DNA of 64,000 nucleotides from positions 1 to 64,000 of the forward strand of contig JAERTK010000335.1 of the NCBI GenBank assembly GCA_016844935.1, written 5' to 3'. Of the stretch, positions 36,093-46,453 are shown piece after piece (position 1 is the first letter of the stretch; each line of letters opens with the position of its first letter). This DNA comes from Desulfobacteraceae bacterium. GTDB lineage: Bacteria; Desulfobacterota; DSM-4660; Desulfatiglandales; Desulfatiglandaceae. A program made the translations under genes and the position numbers. The notes under the pieces are model-generated. The model was given only the letters and a program-made list of their open reading frames with translations. It was not told the origin of the DNA and did not search any database.

Positions 36093-36372
36093 CAAGACTG
36101 AGGAAAATACGGAGCATTACGAGCTCAGCGATTTTGACCTTGAAAGACCTGAAGTCATAAGTGAGCCCATGAAGGTAGTTCCCAGGTACGGAGGGAAGCT
36201 GAAGATGTTTAAGACTTCGGTTTCTCTGCCAGGGTTCATCATAGATGATCTGCGCAGGTTGGCACGGATCAGGGGAATGACTTCCTATCAGGCACTGCTT
36301 AGAGAGCTGTTGTCAGAAAAGGTGTATGAAGAAAAGAGGCGGTTAAATCTATTTGAGCAAGGGCAGCACTAA
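36073..36372 (+). CDS. brnA: BrnA-like antitoxin
   Basis: 99 residues, partner of the preceding BrnT. An acidic N-terminal half (ELSDFDLERPEVISEP) is typical of toxin-neutralising segments. A ribbon-helix-helix-like part follows (MFKTSVSLPGFIIDDLRRLARIRGMTSYQALLREL), expected to bind the operator. A fragment of the same gene lies at 33.6 kb. Confidence 0.7.
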   Translation: MKNTQNNKTEENTEHYELSDFDLERPEVISEPMKVVPRYGGKLKMFKTSVSLPGFIIDDLRRLARIRGMTSYQALLRELLSEKVYEEKRRLNLFEQGQH

Positions 36373-36412
36373 ATCGCATGTGTTTTTCCGCTCCTTGATT
36401 CCCTTAAATTAC

Positions 36413-36595
36413 CCCACCCAGGCGGCGACCGCCATCGGCGCAACCACGGCAACCGGGAACGGAAATATCACGGACCTCGGTTCTCCCCCTCCCACCCAGC
36501 ACGGTGTTTGCTGGAACACCACCGGGACTCCGACAATAGGGGATGGAAAAACAAAACAAGGCCCGGTCAGGACTACCGGGGCTTTCCATGTTTAG
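36413..36595 (+). pseudogene. Decayed copy of the FN3-like repeat
   Basis: The frame reads TATGNGNITDLGSPPPTQHGVCWNTTGTPTIGDGKT, the same segment as residues ~100-140 of the secreted protein at 34281. It ends early at 36593-36595. No signal peptide. It is a leftover duplication. Confidence 0.65.
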
Positions 36596-36685
36596 GTGGA
36601 TAAGAAATGATTACCCCTTTTCCTTTCTTTACCAGGCCGATGGGTTGTCAAAATATTGTTTTATGCCACATTGAACCATAAAAAT

Positions 36686-36888
36686 GTGTTAACCGCCGAG
36701 AGGCTATTCGGCTGGCATGCGGCCCTATTTCCAAGACGAATCGAAAATATGCCGGCATGGCACATGTAAGCAGGGCTACAGCCCAAAGAGAATTGGCAGA
36801 CCTTGTTCAAAAAGGCATCATTCGTTCCAATCCAGGAGGCGGAAGAAGTGCCAGTTATGACCTTTGTTGGAACGAGTTTTCAGTTTGA
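36686..36888 (+). pseudogene. Fic-family protein remnant
   Basis: Two adjacent frames give pieces of a Fic/DOC-type protein. LTAERLFGWHAALFP starts at 36686. A winged-helix end at 36745-36888 reads MAHVSRATAQRELADLVQKGI and GGGRSASYDL. The HPFxxGNGR catalytic motif is absent. A deletion and frameshift separate the pieces. Confidence 0.6.
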
Positions 36889-36946
36889 GTCACCCATGGC
36901 TTGGACTGGGGTCGCCCATTGGCTAAAAGTGAACTGAGCAGATTTG

Positions 36947-37073
36947 GCAGCCGAATGGGGGGCCACGGAAGCACACCGCATCTACCACTCGGACAGGGGA
37001 TACGAGGATATTGAAAACAAATTCGGGGCCCTGGGCGCCAAGACCCGACGCGAAAAAGGACCGTCCGTTTAAC
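36947..37073 (+). pseudogene. murA 3' fragment (second junction copy)
   Basis: In frame it reads [22 protein letters not shown] and [12 protein letters not shown] before TAA, against [22 protein letters not shown] in murA. About 120 bp are highly similar. The fragment is fused directly to the intact comEC start, so the two genes were once neighbours. Confidence 0.85.
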
Positions 37074-39590
37074 CGCCCCCTGTTTAACCGTCCACTGGTA
37101 CCCTGCCTGATCTCTTTCGCCGGGGGCATTCTTGCGGCGCATATTGTTTTTCCAGCCGATCACCGTTTTCTTTTACCCATATTGCTGACCCTCTCTCTGT
37201 GCCTGTTGTGCGCCCTTCTTCACATGGGAACCACACGGGCTTATCTTATACTGGCGGTCTTTTTCCTGACCGGCACGATGCTGACACCGGAGAAATTTCT
37301 GCCATCGGTGTTGCAGCCACTGGCTGCGGATCAACAAAAGGTTATCATCGAAGGGGTTGTACTGGAACCGCCAATACGACCCCGTTCGGGTATGATCCGG
37401 GCGAAAGTGCTCGCACAAGGTCTTATTTCGGGCGGCGATGTATTCCCTTTAAACGAGAACATCATTGTTACCGTGTACCGAAACGCAATTTCACTATCGC
37501 CCGGGGAGAAAATCCGTTTTCCCGCACGCCTCAGAACCTTCAAGAGTTTCCAAAATCCCGGGCACTACGACTACGAAGAATCCATGACACTTGCGGGCTT
37601 CACATGTGCCGCCGCCGTGAACGACGGGCGATACATTGTTCCCATGGGACCGGGGAAACTTCCATTTTTAAAAGGGTTGATTGAAAAACTGCAGGCGCCG
37701 GTCAGAGCATTCTTCAAAAAGTCCCTCGATCATGAAGACGCCGTTCTTTTTCGCGCACTCATATTGGGAGAACGGCAGGGAATTGATTCCAAACTGAGAG
37801 AAATCTTCAATCGATCGGGACTGGGGCATCTGCTGGCCGTCAGCGGCCTCCACATCGGACTGGTGGCATGGGCCGCATTTTCCATCTTTAAATGGGTTCT
37901 TTCCCGGTCATACCGGTTGACTCTCACCGTCGATATTCGGAAGTGGAGCGCTTTCTTCACCTGCTTTCCGGTCGTGGGATACACCCTCCTTGCGGGATGC
38001 CGGGTATCTTCTCAAAGAGCCATGATCATGGTCCTGGCGTATCTGTTATCCCTCATCCTGGGAAAAGAGAAAGAGGTCTGGTCCACACTTGCCCTGGCCG
38101 GTCTGGCGGTGTTGTTCCTGGATCCCGGGGCCCTTTTCACCCCTTCGTTTCAGTTGTCATTTATTGCGGTAACCGGCATCCTGTGGCTGACGCCACCCAT
38201 GCTCAGGAAGGTCGGTTATGAAACGTATTCCCAATCTGAAAACAATACGTTTCCCGGATCGGTTTTCAGATACTTCGCAGCCCTGGCGGCAGTCAGTGTT
38301 TCCGCCGTCTATTTTCTTCTGCCCATTACGGCCTTTTATTTCCACCGCATTCCCCTGGTATCCGTTCCCGCAAACCTCACCACCATCCCCATTTTGGGAC
38401 TATGGGTGTTGCCCTTGGGCCTTTTGTCGGTCCTGGCCCTGCCCTTTTCATCCCAGCTGGCCGCCTTTTTTCTGCATACAGGCACCTTGGGCCTGAACAT
38501 CATGATGGAAATGGCCGGTTTCTGGTCGGGTTTACCTATGGCATCGGTGTGGAGTCTTACACCGAATTTTATTGAAATTGGTCTTTTCTATTTTTTCACG
38601 TTTTTTGCCTTTTTTGCGCGGCACAGGAAATGGGCGAAAGTCGGCCTTGCGGCCATTGTGCTTCTGATCATCGTCGATGTGACCTACTGGGTTCACCGGG
38701 TGCAGTTCAACCGGGATCTGGAAGTGGTTTTTCTGGACGTGGGAAAGGGCAATGCCGCGCTGGTCTCCTTCCCAGGCGGAGAAAAGATGATGATCGACGG
38801 CGGGGGATTTTCCAGTAATCACTTTGATGTGGGTAAAATGGTGATTGCGCCTTTTTTGTGGCAACGAAAAATTGGGACCGTCGATACCCTGGTGTTAAGC
38901 CATCCCCAGGCGGATCATATGAACGGTCTCCGTTTCATTGCCGAGGCATTTCATCCGAAAGAATTCTGGTACAACGGGGACCGGGTAGAAACCCAGAGCT
39001 ACAAAGACCTTATGAGAACCCTTGAAAGAAAGGATATTTCAATCAAACTGCCGGCGCAACTTCAGGAAAAAATTAATATCAACGGCGCTGTGGTGGAAGT
39101 CCTGTATCCTGAACCCGGCGGAGAAATGAACGTCCCGTCGTCTGAAGGAAAAGAAGCGAACAACCGTTCAATGGTCCTCAGGATAACGTACGCCGGCACA
39201 TCCATTCTGTTCCCCGGAGACCTGGAAGAAATGGGAGAAAACGCCCTCCTGGAACATAACGGTCCCCGGGTCAAAAGCGACATACTGCTGTCCCCCCACC
39301 ACGGAAGCCGGACTTCCAGTTCCATGGCCTTTCTGAAAGCAGTCGCCCCCCGGTTATGTGTGATTTCCTCAGGCCAAGACCGATTCGGCCGATTTCCACA
39401 TCCTTCCATTTTAGAACGGCTCACGAAAATGGGATGCGAAAGCATTTGCATCTCCCATTCGGGGGCGGTTACCCTGAGGGTCAACCCCGGAGGATTTGAC
39501 GTCCATCCGTTCCTCTCGAAGGGCTCTATGAAGGACCGGGTTATTGTAAAAAATCGATCCTTCCACGGGAAATCCACACATGGAGATTGA
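37011..39590 (+). CDS. comEC: DNA uptake channel protein ComEC/Rec2
   Basis: 859 residues. It forms the inner-membrane channel for single-stranded DNA uptake. The TTG at 37011 is chosen because GAGGAT precedes it and the same start is present in the duplicate at 32251. N-terminal DUF4131-type region; Competence domain around residues 240-520 with [22 protein letters not shown] and many membrane helices. C-terminal metallo-beta-lactamase-like domain from about 570: [24 protein letters not shown] and [13 protein letters not shown]. It likely works in natural transformation with genes elsewhere. Confidence 0.88.
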   Translation: MKTNSGPWAPRPDAKKDRPFNRPLFNRPLVPCLISFAGGILAAHIVFPADHRFLLPILLTLSLCLLCALLHMGTTRAYLILAVFFLTGTMLTPEKFLPSVLQPLAADQQKVIIEGVVLEPPIRPRSGMIRAKVLAQGLISGGDVFPLNENIIVTVYRNAISLSPGEKIRFPARLRTFKSFQNPGHYDYEESMTLAGFTCAAAVNDGRYIVPMGPGKLPFLKGLIEKLQAPVRAFFKKSLDHEDAVLFRALILGERQGIDSKLREIFNRSGLGHLLAVSGLHIGLVAWAAFSIFKWVLSRSYRLTLTVDIRKWSAFFTCFPVVGYTLLAGCRVSSQRAMIMVLAYLLSLILGKEKEVWSTLALAGLAVLFLDPGALFTPSFQLSFIAVTGILWLTPPMLRKVGYETYSQSENNTFPGSVFRYFAALAAVSVSAVYFLLPITAFYFHRIPLVSVPANLTTIPILGLWVLPLGLLSVLALPFSSQLAAFFLHTGTLGLNIMMEMAGFWSGLPMASVWSLTPNFIEIGLFYFFTFFAFFARHRKWAKVGLAAIVLLIIVDVTYWVHRVQFNRDLEVVFLDVGKGNAALVSFPGGEKMMIDGGGFSSNHFDVGKMVIAPFLWQRKIGTVDTLVLSHPQADHMNGLRFIAEAFHPKEFWYNGDRVETQSYKDLMRTLERKDISIKLPAQLQEKININGAVVEVLYPEPGGEMNVPSSEGKEANNRSMVLRITYAGTSILFPGDLEEMGENALLEHNGPRVKSDILLSPHHGSRTSSSMAFLKAVAPRLCVISSGQDRFGRFPHPSILERLTKMGCESICISHSGAVTLRVNPGGFDVHPFLSKGSMKDRVIVKNRSFHGKSTHGD

Positions 39591-39695
39591 AAAAAATGCC
39601 TGAATTGTTATAATTTTAGGTTTGTATTTTATTGCTCTCGGGCTCTTTGGCGGAATCAAATCATCTGAAAACCGTTACCCTTTAGAAAAAGATTA

Positions 39696-41615
39696 ATGCG
39701 CATCCCCCTTAACAATCCTTTTAAATCAGCATTTCCAGGGATTTTGTGCCTGTTTTTGCTGCCCTGGCTATCCCTTGGCGCCGAAACCCCGCCCAAGAAA
39801 ACAGACGGAATCCCTTATGAAGTTGAAATAAATGGCAAAAATCTTGAAAACAGCCCGATCCACAAGCTCTTAGGAGAAGTTTCCCTTGCCGTTCAAAAGA
39901 AAAATGATCCACCCAAAAGTCTGGCACTCCTGCGGCGGCGGTGCGAAGGTGACCTCCCGGAAATGCAAAAAGTCCTGCGGTCATTCGGATATTTTCGAGG
40001 CACCATCACATTTAAGATACTTTCACCGAAAAGCGCCAAAGATGCCGATGCAGATCATCAATCCAGAACCAGGGTCGACAACCCGGAAACCGATTCATCG
40101 GCCATTCCCCCACCGGTGAATCCTTCAACCGTGCACTTCGAAGTCGCCCTGGGACCTCGGTTTACCTTTTCGAAAATCAACGTTGAACTGGCCCCCGACA
40201 CACCGAAGGGGGTGCTTCCCCCCCCCACGCCCGCAGAGGCGGCACTGGTTCAAAACGAGCCCTATACCGCAAGTTCAGTGGTCAAAGCGGGAGAAACGAT
40301 TCTGACCCGTTACAAAGAAAACGGGTACCCGTTTCCAAAAATCAGCCATCGCGATGTCATAGCCGACTTCAAGACAAATCAGGTGGAGGTCTCCTTTCAG
40401 GTGTCACCGGGACCTTACGCCCGTTTTGGACCCACCCGGGTAACGGGACTTACAAGCCTTAAGGAAAAGTATGTATACAAACTGATCCCCTGGAAGGAGG
40501 GGGAGCCCTACGACATAAGGCTGATCAAATCGGCACGTCAAACGCTTTTCGACACCAATCTCTTCGGCGTTATTGCCTTTGAGAATCCAGAGAAAGTGGG
40601 TGCTGAGGGCCAGCTCCCCATGACCGTTGAATTAAAAGAACGGGCACCCCGAACGGTTCGTCTGGGCCTGGAGTACACCACGGATTACGGCCCCGGAATT
40701 AACGGCAGCTGGACCCACCGAAACCTTTTCGGCATGGCCGAAAAATTGACGGCCAGCGCCATACTGAACAGTTTAACAAGGACAGCGGCCCTTCGTTTTG
40801 AAAAACCCATGTTCCTGAACCGGGACAACACGTTCATTTCCCAGATTTCCTTCAACGATGATACTACCGATGCCTATAACGCCGTTACCGGGATTGCAAC
40901 GGCTATGCTGCGACAGCAGTTCACCAAAACTTTCCGGGCGGCCGGGGGCCTGGGGTTTCGCATATCCCGGGTCAAGGACAACGCCACCAGTGAACGGAAC
41001 ACCTACAAGCTTTTTTATGTACCCCTCAGCGCCGATCTGGATACACGCAAGAATATCCTGAACCCCATTCAGGGATACCACCTTTCCCTGGCCATGGCCC
41101 CCTATCAGGATATCTCCCAGAGCGACATCCGTTTTTTTCGCTATGTATTGGGCGGAAGCACCTATTATAATTTTAATCGTGGCGACTGGATCGTCGTGGC
41201 GGTTCAAGCCGCTTTTGGCCAGATTTTTGGCATAGATCACAATAAAATGCCGGCGGACCTGCGATTCTACCCGGGCGGCGGCGGTTCTGTCCGGGGTTAC
41301 GGTTATCAGATGGCCGGACCTTTACAGGGAAATACCCCTCTGGGGGGTCTCTCCATGCTCACCGGGTCACTGGAGCTCCGTTTCAAGGTGACCGAATCCA
41401 TCGGCATCGTTCCCTTTGTGGATGCGGGAACCGCCTATCTGGATACGGTTCCGGATTTCAGTGACCAGGAAATGCTTTATGGCGCGGGTTTGGGCTTGCG
41501 GTATTACACCGCCATCGGTCCTGTTCGGCTGGACGTGGCGGTTCCCCTCAAGAAACGGCCCGGCGGGGTGGACAGCGATTACCAGATTTATGTGAGTATC
41601 GGGCAATCTTTTTGA
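39696..41615 (+). CDS. tamA: Outer-membrane assembly protein TamA (Omp85 family)
   Basis: 639 residues. A signal peptide (about 1-29) is followed by POTRA domains to about residue 290. The C-terminal 16-strand barrel includes FYPGGGGSVRGYGYQ (the VRGY/F motif of Omp85 loop 6), and the protein ends in phenylalanine (IGQSF) as barrel proteins do. With TamB it helps insert autotransporters or supply lipids to the outer membrane. The gene pair tamA-tamB is adjacent as usual. Confidence 0.88.
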   Translation: MRIPLNNPFKSAFPGILCLFLLPWLSLGAETPPKKTDGIPYEVEINGKNLENSPIHKLLGEVSLAVQKKNDPPKSLALLRRRCEGDLPEMQKVLRSFGYFRGTITFKILSPKSAKDADADHQSRTRVDNPETDSSAIPPPVNPSTVHFEVALGPRFTFSKINVELAPDTPKGVLPPPTPAEAALVQNEPYTASSVVKAGETILTRYKENGYPFPKISHRDVIADFKTNQVEVSFQVSPGPYARFGPTRVTGLTSLKEKYVYKLIPWKEGEPYDIRLIKSARQTLFDTNLFGVIAFENPEKVGAEGQLPMTVELKERAPRTVRLGLEYTTDYGPGINGSWTHRNLFGMAEKLTASAILNSLTRTAALRFEKPMFLNRDNTFISQISFNDDTTDAYNAVTGIATAMLRQQFTKTFRAAGGLGFRISRVKDNATSERNTYKLFYVPLSADLDTRKNILNPIQGYHLSLAMAPYQDISQSDIRFFRYVLGGSTYYNFNRGDWIVVAVQAAFGQIFGIDHNKMPADLRFYPGGGGSVRGYGYQMAGPLQGNTPLGGLSMLTGSLELRFKVTESIGIVPFVDAGTAYLDTVPDFSDQEMLYGAGLGLRYYTAIGPVRLDVAVPLKKRPGGVDSDYQIYVSIGQSF

Positions 41616-41667
41616 TTGCGGATTGTGGAATGCGGATTGCGGAATTTCTAGCCGCAGAAGGGTTCAG

Positions 41668-44600
41668 ATGACAGAGGACAAAGGGCAGGGGACAGGGGAC
41701 AGAGGACAGGGGACAGAGGACGGAGGGCAGAAGGCTCGTCGCAACGATCCGTCGTCCGTCGTCCGCCCTCCGTCCTCTGATACCCGTCGTCCGTTATGGC
41801 GCCGCCTGCTCAAATGGACCTTGTTAACCACGACCGGGTTCGTAGTCCTGATTATGCTCCTGTGGGCAGGCCTTCAGACGCAATGGGCCAAAAAGCAGCT
41901 GGCCGGGCTTGTGGCTGGATTCACGGCGAAAACAGGGGACTATCGGGTAACCCTTGAGGGCTTGGGCGGGCTGCTGCCATTTTCCATTACCCTGGACCGG
42001 GCGACCATTTCGGATGCGAAAGGTCCCTGGCTCAAAATGGAAAAATTTGATTTCGCCATCAAACCTTCGGATCTCATTAACGGGTTTATTCATGTCAAAT
42101 GGCTGAGGATGGCCCATCTGTCCATCTCCCGACTCCCCGAATCCCGCGAACCCCCTCCGGAAAAGGAAAAACCGCCCGCAAAAAGCGAAGCGTTCTCTCT
42201 GCCCCACATTCTGGTTCAGGAAATCCAGCTTGAGCGCATTGACCTGGGAGAAGCCCTTGCGGGAAAACCCATGAGTTTCAGCCTGAACTCCCGGGTGAAA
42301 ACCGACAAAACCAATGTTCAGGCGGAAGCATCCCTGAAGGACCTGACCCGGAACAACGATGCTTTCAAATTGAAAGCCACTTACGATTTGGAAACCGGTC
42401 ATCTGACTGCTGATGTGGCCTACCATGAAGCCGCAGGAGGATTGGCGGCGGGTCTGTTGGGCCTCGAGGATCTTACGGGCATCCAATTGACGGCAAATGC
42501 CGAGGGACCGGTTTCTCATCTCAAGGGTCGCCTGAGTCTGGATATGGGCGGTTACGGGACCGCGGCCCTTCAATACGACGTGCGCCGCCGGGAGACGGTC
42601 ACCCTGAAACTGAATGGGCAATTGCGGGCTGAAAGCCGAATTTTGCCGCCCCCGGTGGCGCAGGTCATGGCGTCTGAAATGGTGAATCTGACCTGCAATG
42701 CATCACTTTCGCCGGAAAAGGAGCTCCTGCTCAAAGAGTTCAGGATCAAAAACGGAAATATGCTCATTTCCCTTGAGGGAACTGCCGATCTGGAAAAGGA
42801 GAGGATGGACCTGCGGACGCGCATTGAGGGGGCTGAACCGGGCCCGTTTCTGGCGGGAAGCGGAATTACCCTAGACGATCCGGGACCGGTGAGCATTTCC
42901 GCAAAGGGGCCTTTCATGGCACCTGACGTCAACATATCCACAGTATTGGGCGGACTTAAAGCGCAAGACGCAACCTTGACGGACGTCAAGCTGAATGCCC
43001 GTGCCCTTTTCCAAAAGGGGTTCACGGGGTTAAAAAGTGCTTCAGTGGCCTTTGGCGCGCAGGGGATGCGGGTAAAACAGGCGCCGAAACTGGCGGGTCA
43101 TGCCAAATTGGACCTCCAGGCGCAAAGCCCCGATTTTTCAACATGGCAGGTGAAAGCCCTTCAAATGACATTGCCGGGAGTGGCCGTGAACGTGAAAGAC
43201 GCGCTCATGAGACTCTCTGATGGGCGTTTTTCAGGCGATCTGGCGGTTCAGGTGGATCATATTGACAAGCTGTTGCCACCGGACACACCACCTCTCGATG
43301 GTCGTCTTTCCTTGAGCGCCCAGGTAAAGGGCACTGGCCCCGAAGACCTGACGGCCCGTCTTAATATGGCGGTTTCACAACTAAAAGGGCTTCCACCTGA
43401 AGCCGCCGCCATCGCAGGCCCGGAAGTAACCCTCAATGCCCGTGCAGAAATGAAGAAGGACAGACTCACCCTGGAAACGGTTGAGTTGAAAGGGTCTCAA
43501 ACCCGGTTATCGGCTAACGGCTGGGTCAACCTGAAAAAAAGCATGTTTGATGTGGCTTATCGGACGTCCCTGGATCATTCAGGAGCTGGGCTTTCAAAGC
43601 CCCTAGCTCTGCCCGTGGGAGATGTGAAAAGCCAGGGCAAAATTTCGGGAAAATTCGACGATTTTGCCGCCCAAGTAGATCTGAGCTCCCAAAAACTTCG
43701 GCTTAAAGACCTTGAAATCAAAGGGATGACGGCACAGCTAAAAGCGAAAGGGTTACCCCGGAAACCTTCCGGCACCATCGCCATAGATGCCTCGGCCATG
43801 GACCAACCGCTGCAGGTGAAAAGCGATTTTGCCTGGAGCGGAAAAACACTGACCGTTGGAGACGCACGGGTTCAAGCGCCCGGCATTGACGTGGCGGCAT
43901 CCCTCGATCTGACCCCCGGGACTGAAAATTTTTCCGGTCGTGTCAAAGGCCGAATCACTTCCCTCGAAGTGGTTCAGGCCCTGACCGGCGCGGCGGCCCA
44001 TGGCACCGGATCGTTTCAAATTGAAGCCGGAAAACCAAGGTCAACCCGGGACGGCCCGTCCCTGACCCTGGGTGCGGACTTTAAAGACCTGAAATACCAG
44101 GATTACGGTGCTTCCACCTTGAAAGTGCGCGCCCGGGTGGACGATCTGAAAGCCATGCAGGGGCAAGCGAGTTTGACGGCAACGGATATGCCTTTTGGAA
44201 GTTCGCGCATTGAAACCCTGAACCTGGAAGCAACGGGCGCCCTGGCAGAAGCTGAAATCACCCTTGAAACCAAAGGTGTCACCCAGACAGATCCCCAAAC
44301 AACATCCGGAGCGCCGCTGTTTCTGCGCACAAAAATAAAGGTCAAACGGACAGACCTGTGGCAACTTCGGCTGGACACGTTAAAAGCAGGCTATGAAAGT
44401 CTGAAAGTCAACCTTAAAAAACCGGCCACCCTGTCTTACGGAGATGACGGCCGGATTTCGCTGGACGACCTTCAACTGAAAATGGACAAAGGTCTGCTTC
44501 AGGTCAAGGCCCACGTAGACCCGGAAAAGGTGGATGCAAAAATTTCCATGACCGATCTGCCGCTTTCTCTTCTGGAACCCTTTGTTGGACAGGATTTGGA

Positions 44601-46176
44601 CGGCAGAGCCGGGGTCAGCCTTGAACTTTCAGGGCCACTGGCGGATCCCGGGGTAAACGTGGCTGTACACCTGAAAGAATATAAAATCATGGGCCGCGAT
44701 GGCACCCAGCCCATTTTGCTAAACGCAAAACTCCATTCCAGACGGGACGGAGATCGACTGCTGGCGGATCTGGAACTCTCGGGCCTGGGCAAGAGCCCGT
44801 TTAAAGCCGAAGGGAGTATTCCGGCGCATATCTCCCTCAAACCTTTCGCTCTTCATGTGGACAAAGACGGTCCCCTGGAGGCAAAGCTCCGGGGGATGTT
44901 CAATCTGGCAGTCTTGCAGACACTGCCGGCCATGAACGACCAGAGCCTGAGGGGCCTGCTTAGCATGGATTTGGGAATAGGGGGCTCATTGGAAAAATGG
45001 GAGTTGAACGGTGGGATAACTTTCAGCGACGGACACTATGAAAATATTGAACAGGGTGTCCTTCTGGAAAATATCCAGGGCCGCCTGGATGCCGGGGGAA
45101 GACGGCTTAAACTGACCCAGCTGACGGCCACCGATGGCGGCACGGGGACCATCTCCCTCAACGGCCAAACCCATGTGGATCCGCCGTTCAAAACGGAAAT
45201 CGCAGTGGCCCTGAATCAGGCCACTCTGCTCCGGCAGGAAAATCTCACCGTCACTGCCGGCGGCAACCTGGATCTCAAAGGAAACAAGGACCGCATGGAT
45301 CTCACCGGGGAAATCAACCTGGAACGGACGGAAATTGCCATCCCCAAACGGTTTCCGCCAAGCGTGACGGTCATACCCGTCACCATCATCAATGACCCCG
45401 CCGCCGAAGCAATGGAAAAATCAAAATCCAAGAAAGGGGGAACCCTGGTTCAGATGGATCTGGGGGTCAACATCCCCGACAAATGCTTCGTGCGGGGCCG
45501 GGGTCTGGATGTGGAGTTCAAGGGGCGGTTGACGGTACAGGGCCCGGCTGACAATCCTGTGGTCCGTGGTACTCTGAATGTGGTCAGGGGGACCTTCCTC
45601 TGCCTTTCACGAACCTTTAAGGTCACCAGTGGACAGATTGCCTTCGACGGCGCCACACCTCCCGTGCCATTTTTAAACATTAACACACAGGTGAACGCCG
45701 GCGAGATTACCGCCCAGGTGGATGTTACAGGACCCGCAGACGCCTTTAAGCTGAAGCTCTCTTCCCAGCCACCCCGGCCCCAGGACGAAATCATGGCCCA
45801 GATTCTATTCGGGCAATCGGTAGCAAAACTGAATACCTTTCAGGCCCTTCAACTGGCCTATTCAGTCAATGAACTGGCCGGCGGATACGGGCCGGACATC
45901 ATGGGTAAAACCCGCGGTTTCCTGGGTCTGGACCGGTTGGATTTCAGCGGCGGGGACGGGGATGGAAAAAGCAACAGCGATGACAGCAACGGACCCAGCG
46001 TCACCCTGGGGAAATATGTTACCGATCGGGTCTATGTGGGCGTTGAACAGGATCTCACGGACAACAAACAGGATGTGATCGTGGACGTTAATATTACCCC
46101 CAACTTCACAGTGGAGAGCAAAGCCGGCACCAGGTCCGGCGCCGGCCTTGGATTTAACTGGAATTATGATTATTAA
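41668..46176 (+). CDS. tamB: Translocation and assembly module protein TamB
   Basis: 1502 residues. The ATG at 41668 follows AGAAGGG. The first ~35 residues are low-complexity, encoded by an inverted-repeat element, and are cytoplasmic. One membrane anchor spans about 50-70 (LLTTTGFVVLIMLLWAGL), then a long repetitive beta-rich periplasmic region of the AsmA/TamB type. The DUF490 end comprises the last ~350 residues (VPVTIINDP-like segment, FKGRLTVQGPADNPVVRGTLNVVRGTF, QDEIMAQILFGQSV, FNWNYDY). It likely bridges the periplasm for phospholipid transport with TamA. Confidence 0.88.
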   Translation: MTEDKGQGTGDRGQGTEDGGQKARRNDPSSVVRPPSSDTRRPLWRRLLKWTLLTTTGFVVLIMLLWAGLQTQWAKKQLAGLVAGFTAKTGDYRVTLEGLGGLLPFSITLDRATISDAKGPWLKMEKFDFAIKPSDLINGFIHVKWLRMAHLSISRLPESREPPPEKEKPPAKSEAFSLPHILVQEIQLERIDLGEALAGKPMSFSLNSRVKTDKTNVQAEASLKDLTRNNDAFKLKATYDLETGHLTADVAYHEAAGGLAAGLLGLEDLTGIQLTANAEGPVSHLKGRLSLDMGGYGTAALQYDVRRRETVTLKLNGQLRAESRILPPPVAQVMASEMVNLTCNASLSPEKELLLKEFRIKNGNMLISLEGTADLEKERMDLRTRIEGAEPGPFLAGSGITLDDPGPVSISAKGPFMAPDVNISTVLGGLKAQDATLTDVKLNARALFQKGFTGLKSASVAFGAQGMRVKQAPKLAGHAKLDLQAQSPDFSTWQVKALQMTLPGVAVNVKDALMRLSDGRFSGDLAVQVDHIDKLLPPDTPPLDGRLSLSAQVKGTGPEDLTARLNMAVSQLKGLPPEAAAIAGPEVTLNARAEMKKDRLTLETVELKGSQTRLSANGWVNLKKSMFDVAYRTSLDHSGAGLSKPLALPVGDVKSQGKISGKFDDFAAQVDLSSQKLRLKDLEIKGMTAQLKAKGLPRKPSGTIAIDASAMDQPLQVKSDFAWSGKTLTVGDARVQAPGIDVAASLDLTPGTENFSGRVKGRITSLEVVQALTGAAAHGTGSFQIEAGKPRSTRDGPSLTLGADFKDLKYQDYGASTLKVRARVDDLKAMQGQASLTATDMPFGSSRIETLNLEATGALAEAEITLETKGVTQTDPQTTSGAPLFLRTKIKVKRTDLWQLRLDTLKAGYESLKVNLKKPATLSYGDDGRISLDDLQLKMDKGLLQVKAHVDPEKVDAKISMTDLPLSLLEPFVGQDLDGRAGVSLELSGPLADPGVNVAVHLKEYKIMGRDGTQPILLNAKLHSRRDGDRLLADLELSGLGKSPFKAEGSIPAHISLKPFALHVDKDGPLEAKLRGMFNLAVLQTLPAMNDQSLRGLLSMDLGIGGSLEKWELNGGITFSDGHYENIEQGVLLENIQGRLDAGGRRLKLTQLTATDGGTGTISLNGQTHVDPPFKTEIAVALNQATLLRQENLTVTAGGNLDLKGNKDRMDLTGEINLERTEIAIPKRFPPSVTVIPVTIINDPAAEAMEKSKSKKGGTLVQMDLGVNIPDKCFVRGRGLDVEFKGRLTVQGPADNPVVRGTLNVVRGTFLCLSRTFKVTSGQIAFDGATPPVPFLNINTQVNAGEITAQVDVTGPADAFKLKLSSQPPRPQDEIMAQILFGQSVAKLNTFQALQLAYSVNELAGGYGPDIMGKTRGFLGLDRLDFSGGDGDGKSNSDDSNGPSVTLGKYVTDRVYVGVEQDLTDNKQDVIVDVNITPNFTVESKAGTRSGAGLGFNWNYDY
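41671..41779. repeat. In-frame repeat and 15-bp inverted repeat inside tamB
   Basis: The tamB 5' end has repeated GGACAG(A/G)G units (41671-41720), then a perfect inverted repeat: CAGAGGACGGAGGGC at 41714-41728 and its complement at 41765-41779. The units encode the GQGTGDRGQGTED stretch of the protein. Just upstream (41613-41650) GCGGATTG(C/T)GGAAT is repeated. These look like genomic repeats captured as coding sequence. Confidence 0.7.
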
Positions 46177-46453
46177 TCATCGGGGGCATTACGACCTCCT
46201 GAACTTTATTCGGTCACCCCTCCCGGGTCCCCATAAAAACCATTTTAAGCCCACCGCGACAACACCTCGGCAAGAGATGGAAAATCGAGGATTTTAAGAA
46301 AGGAAGGAAGCATGGGTCTAAAAAAATATTCTTGTCTGGCAGAGGCGGATCCCTTATAGTTGGGACCTGAATTTTAACTCCCATCCAGTATGAACAAATC
46401 ATGAAAACAACGACTCACTTGTGATTGCCGCCACTTTTTCTGGGAAATTCAAC

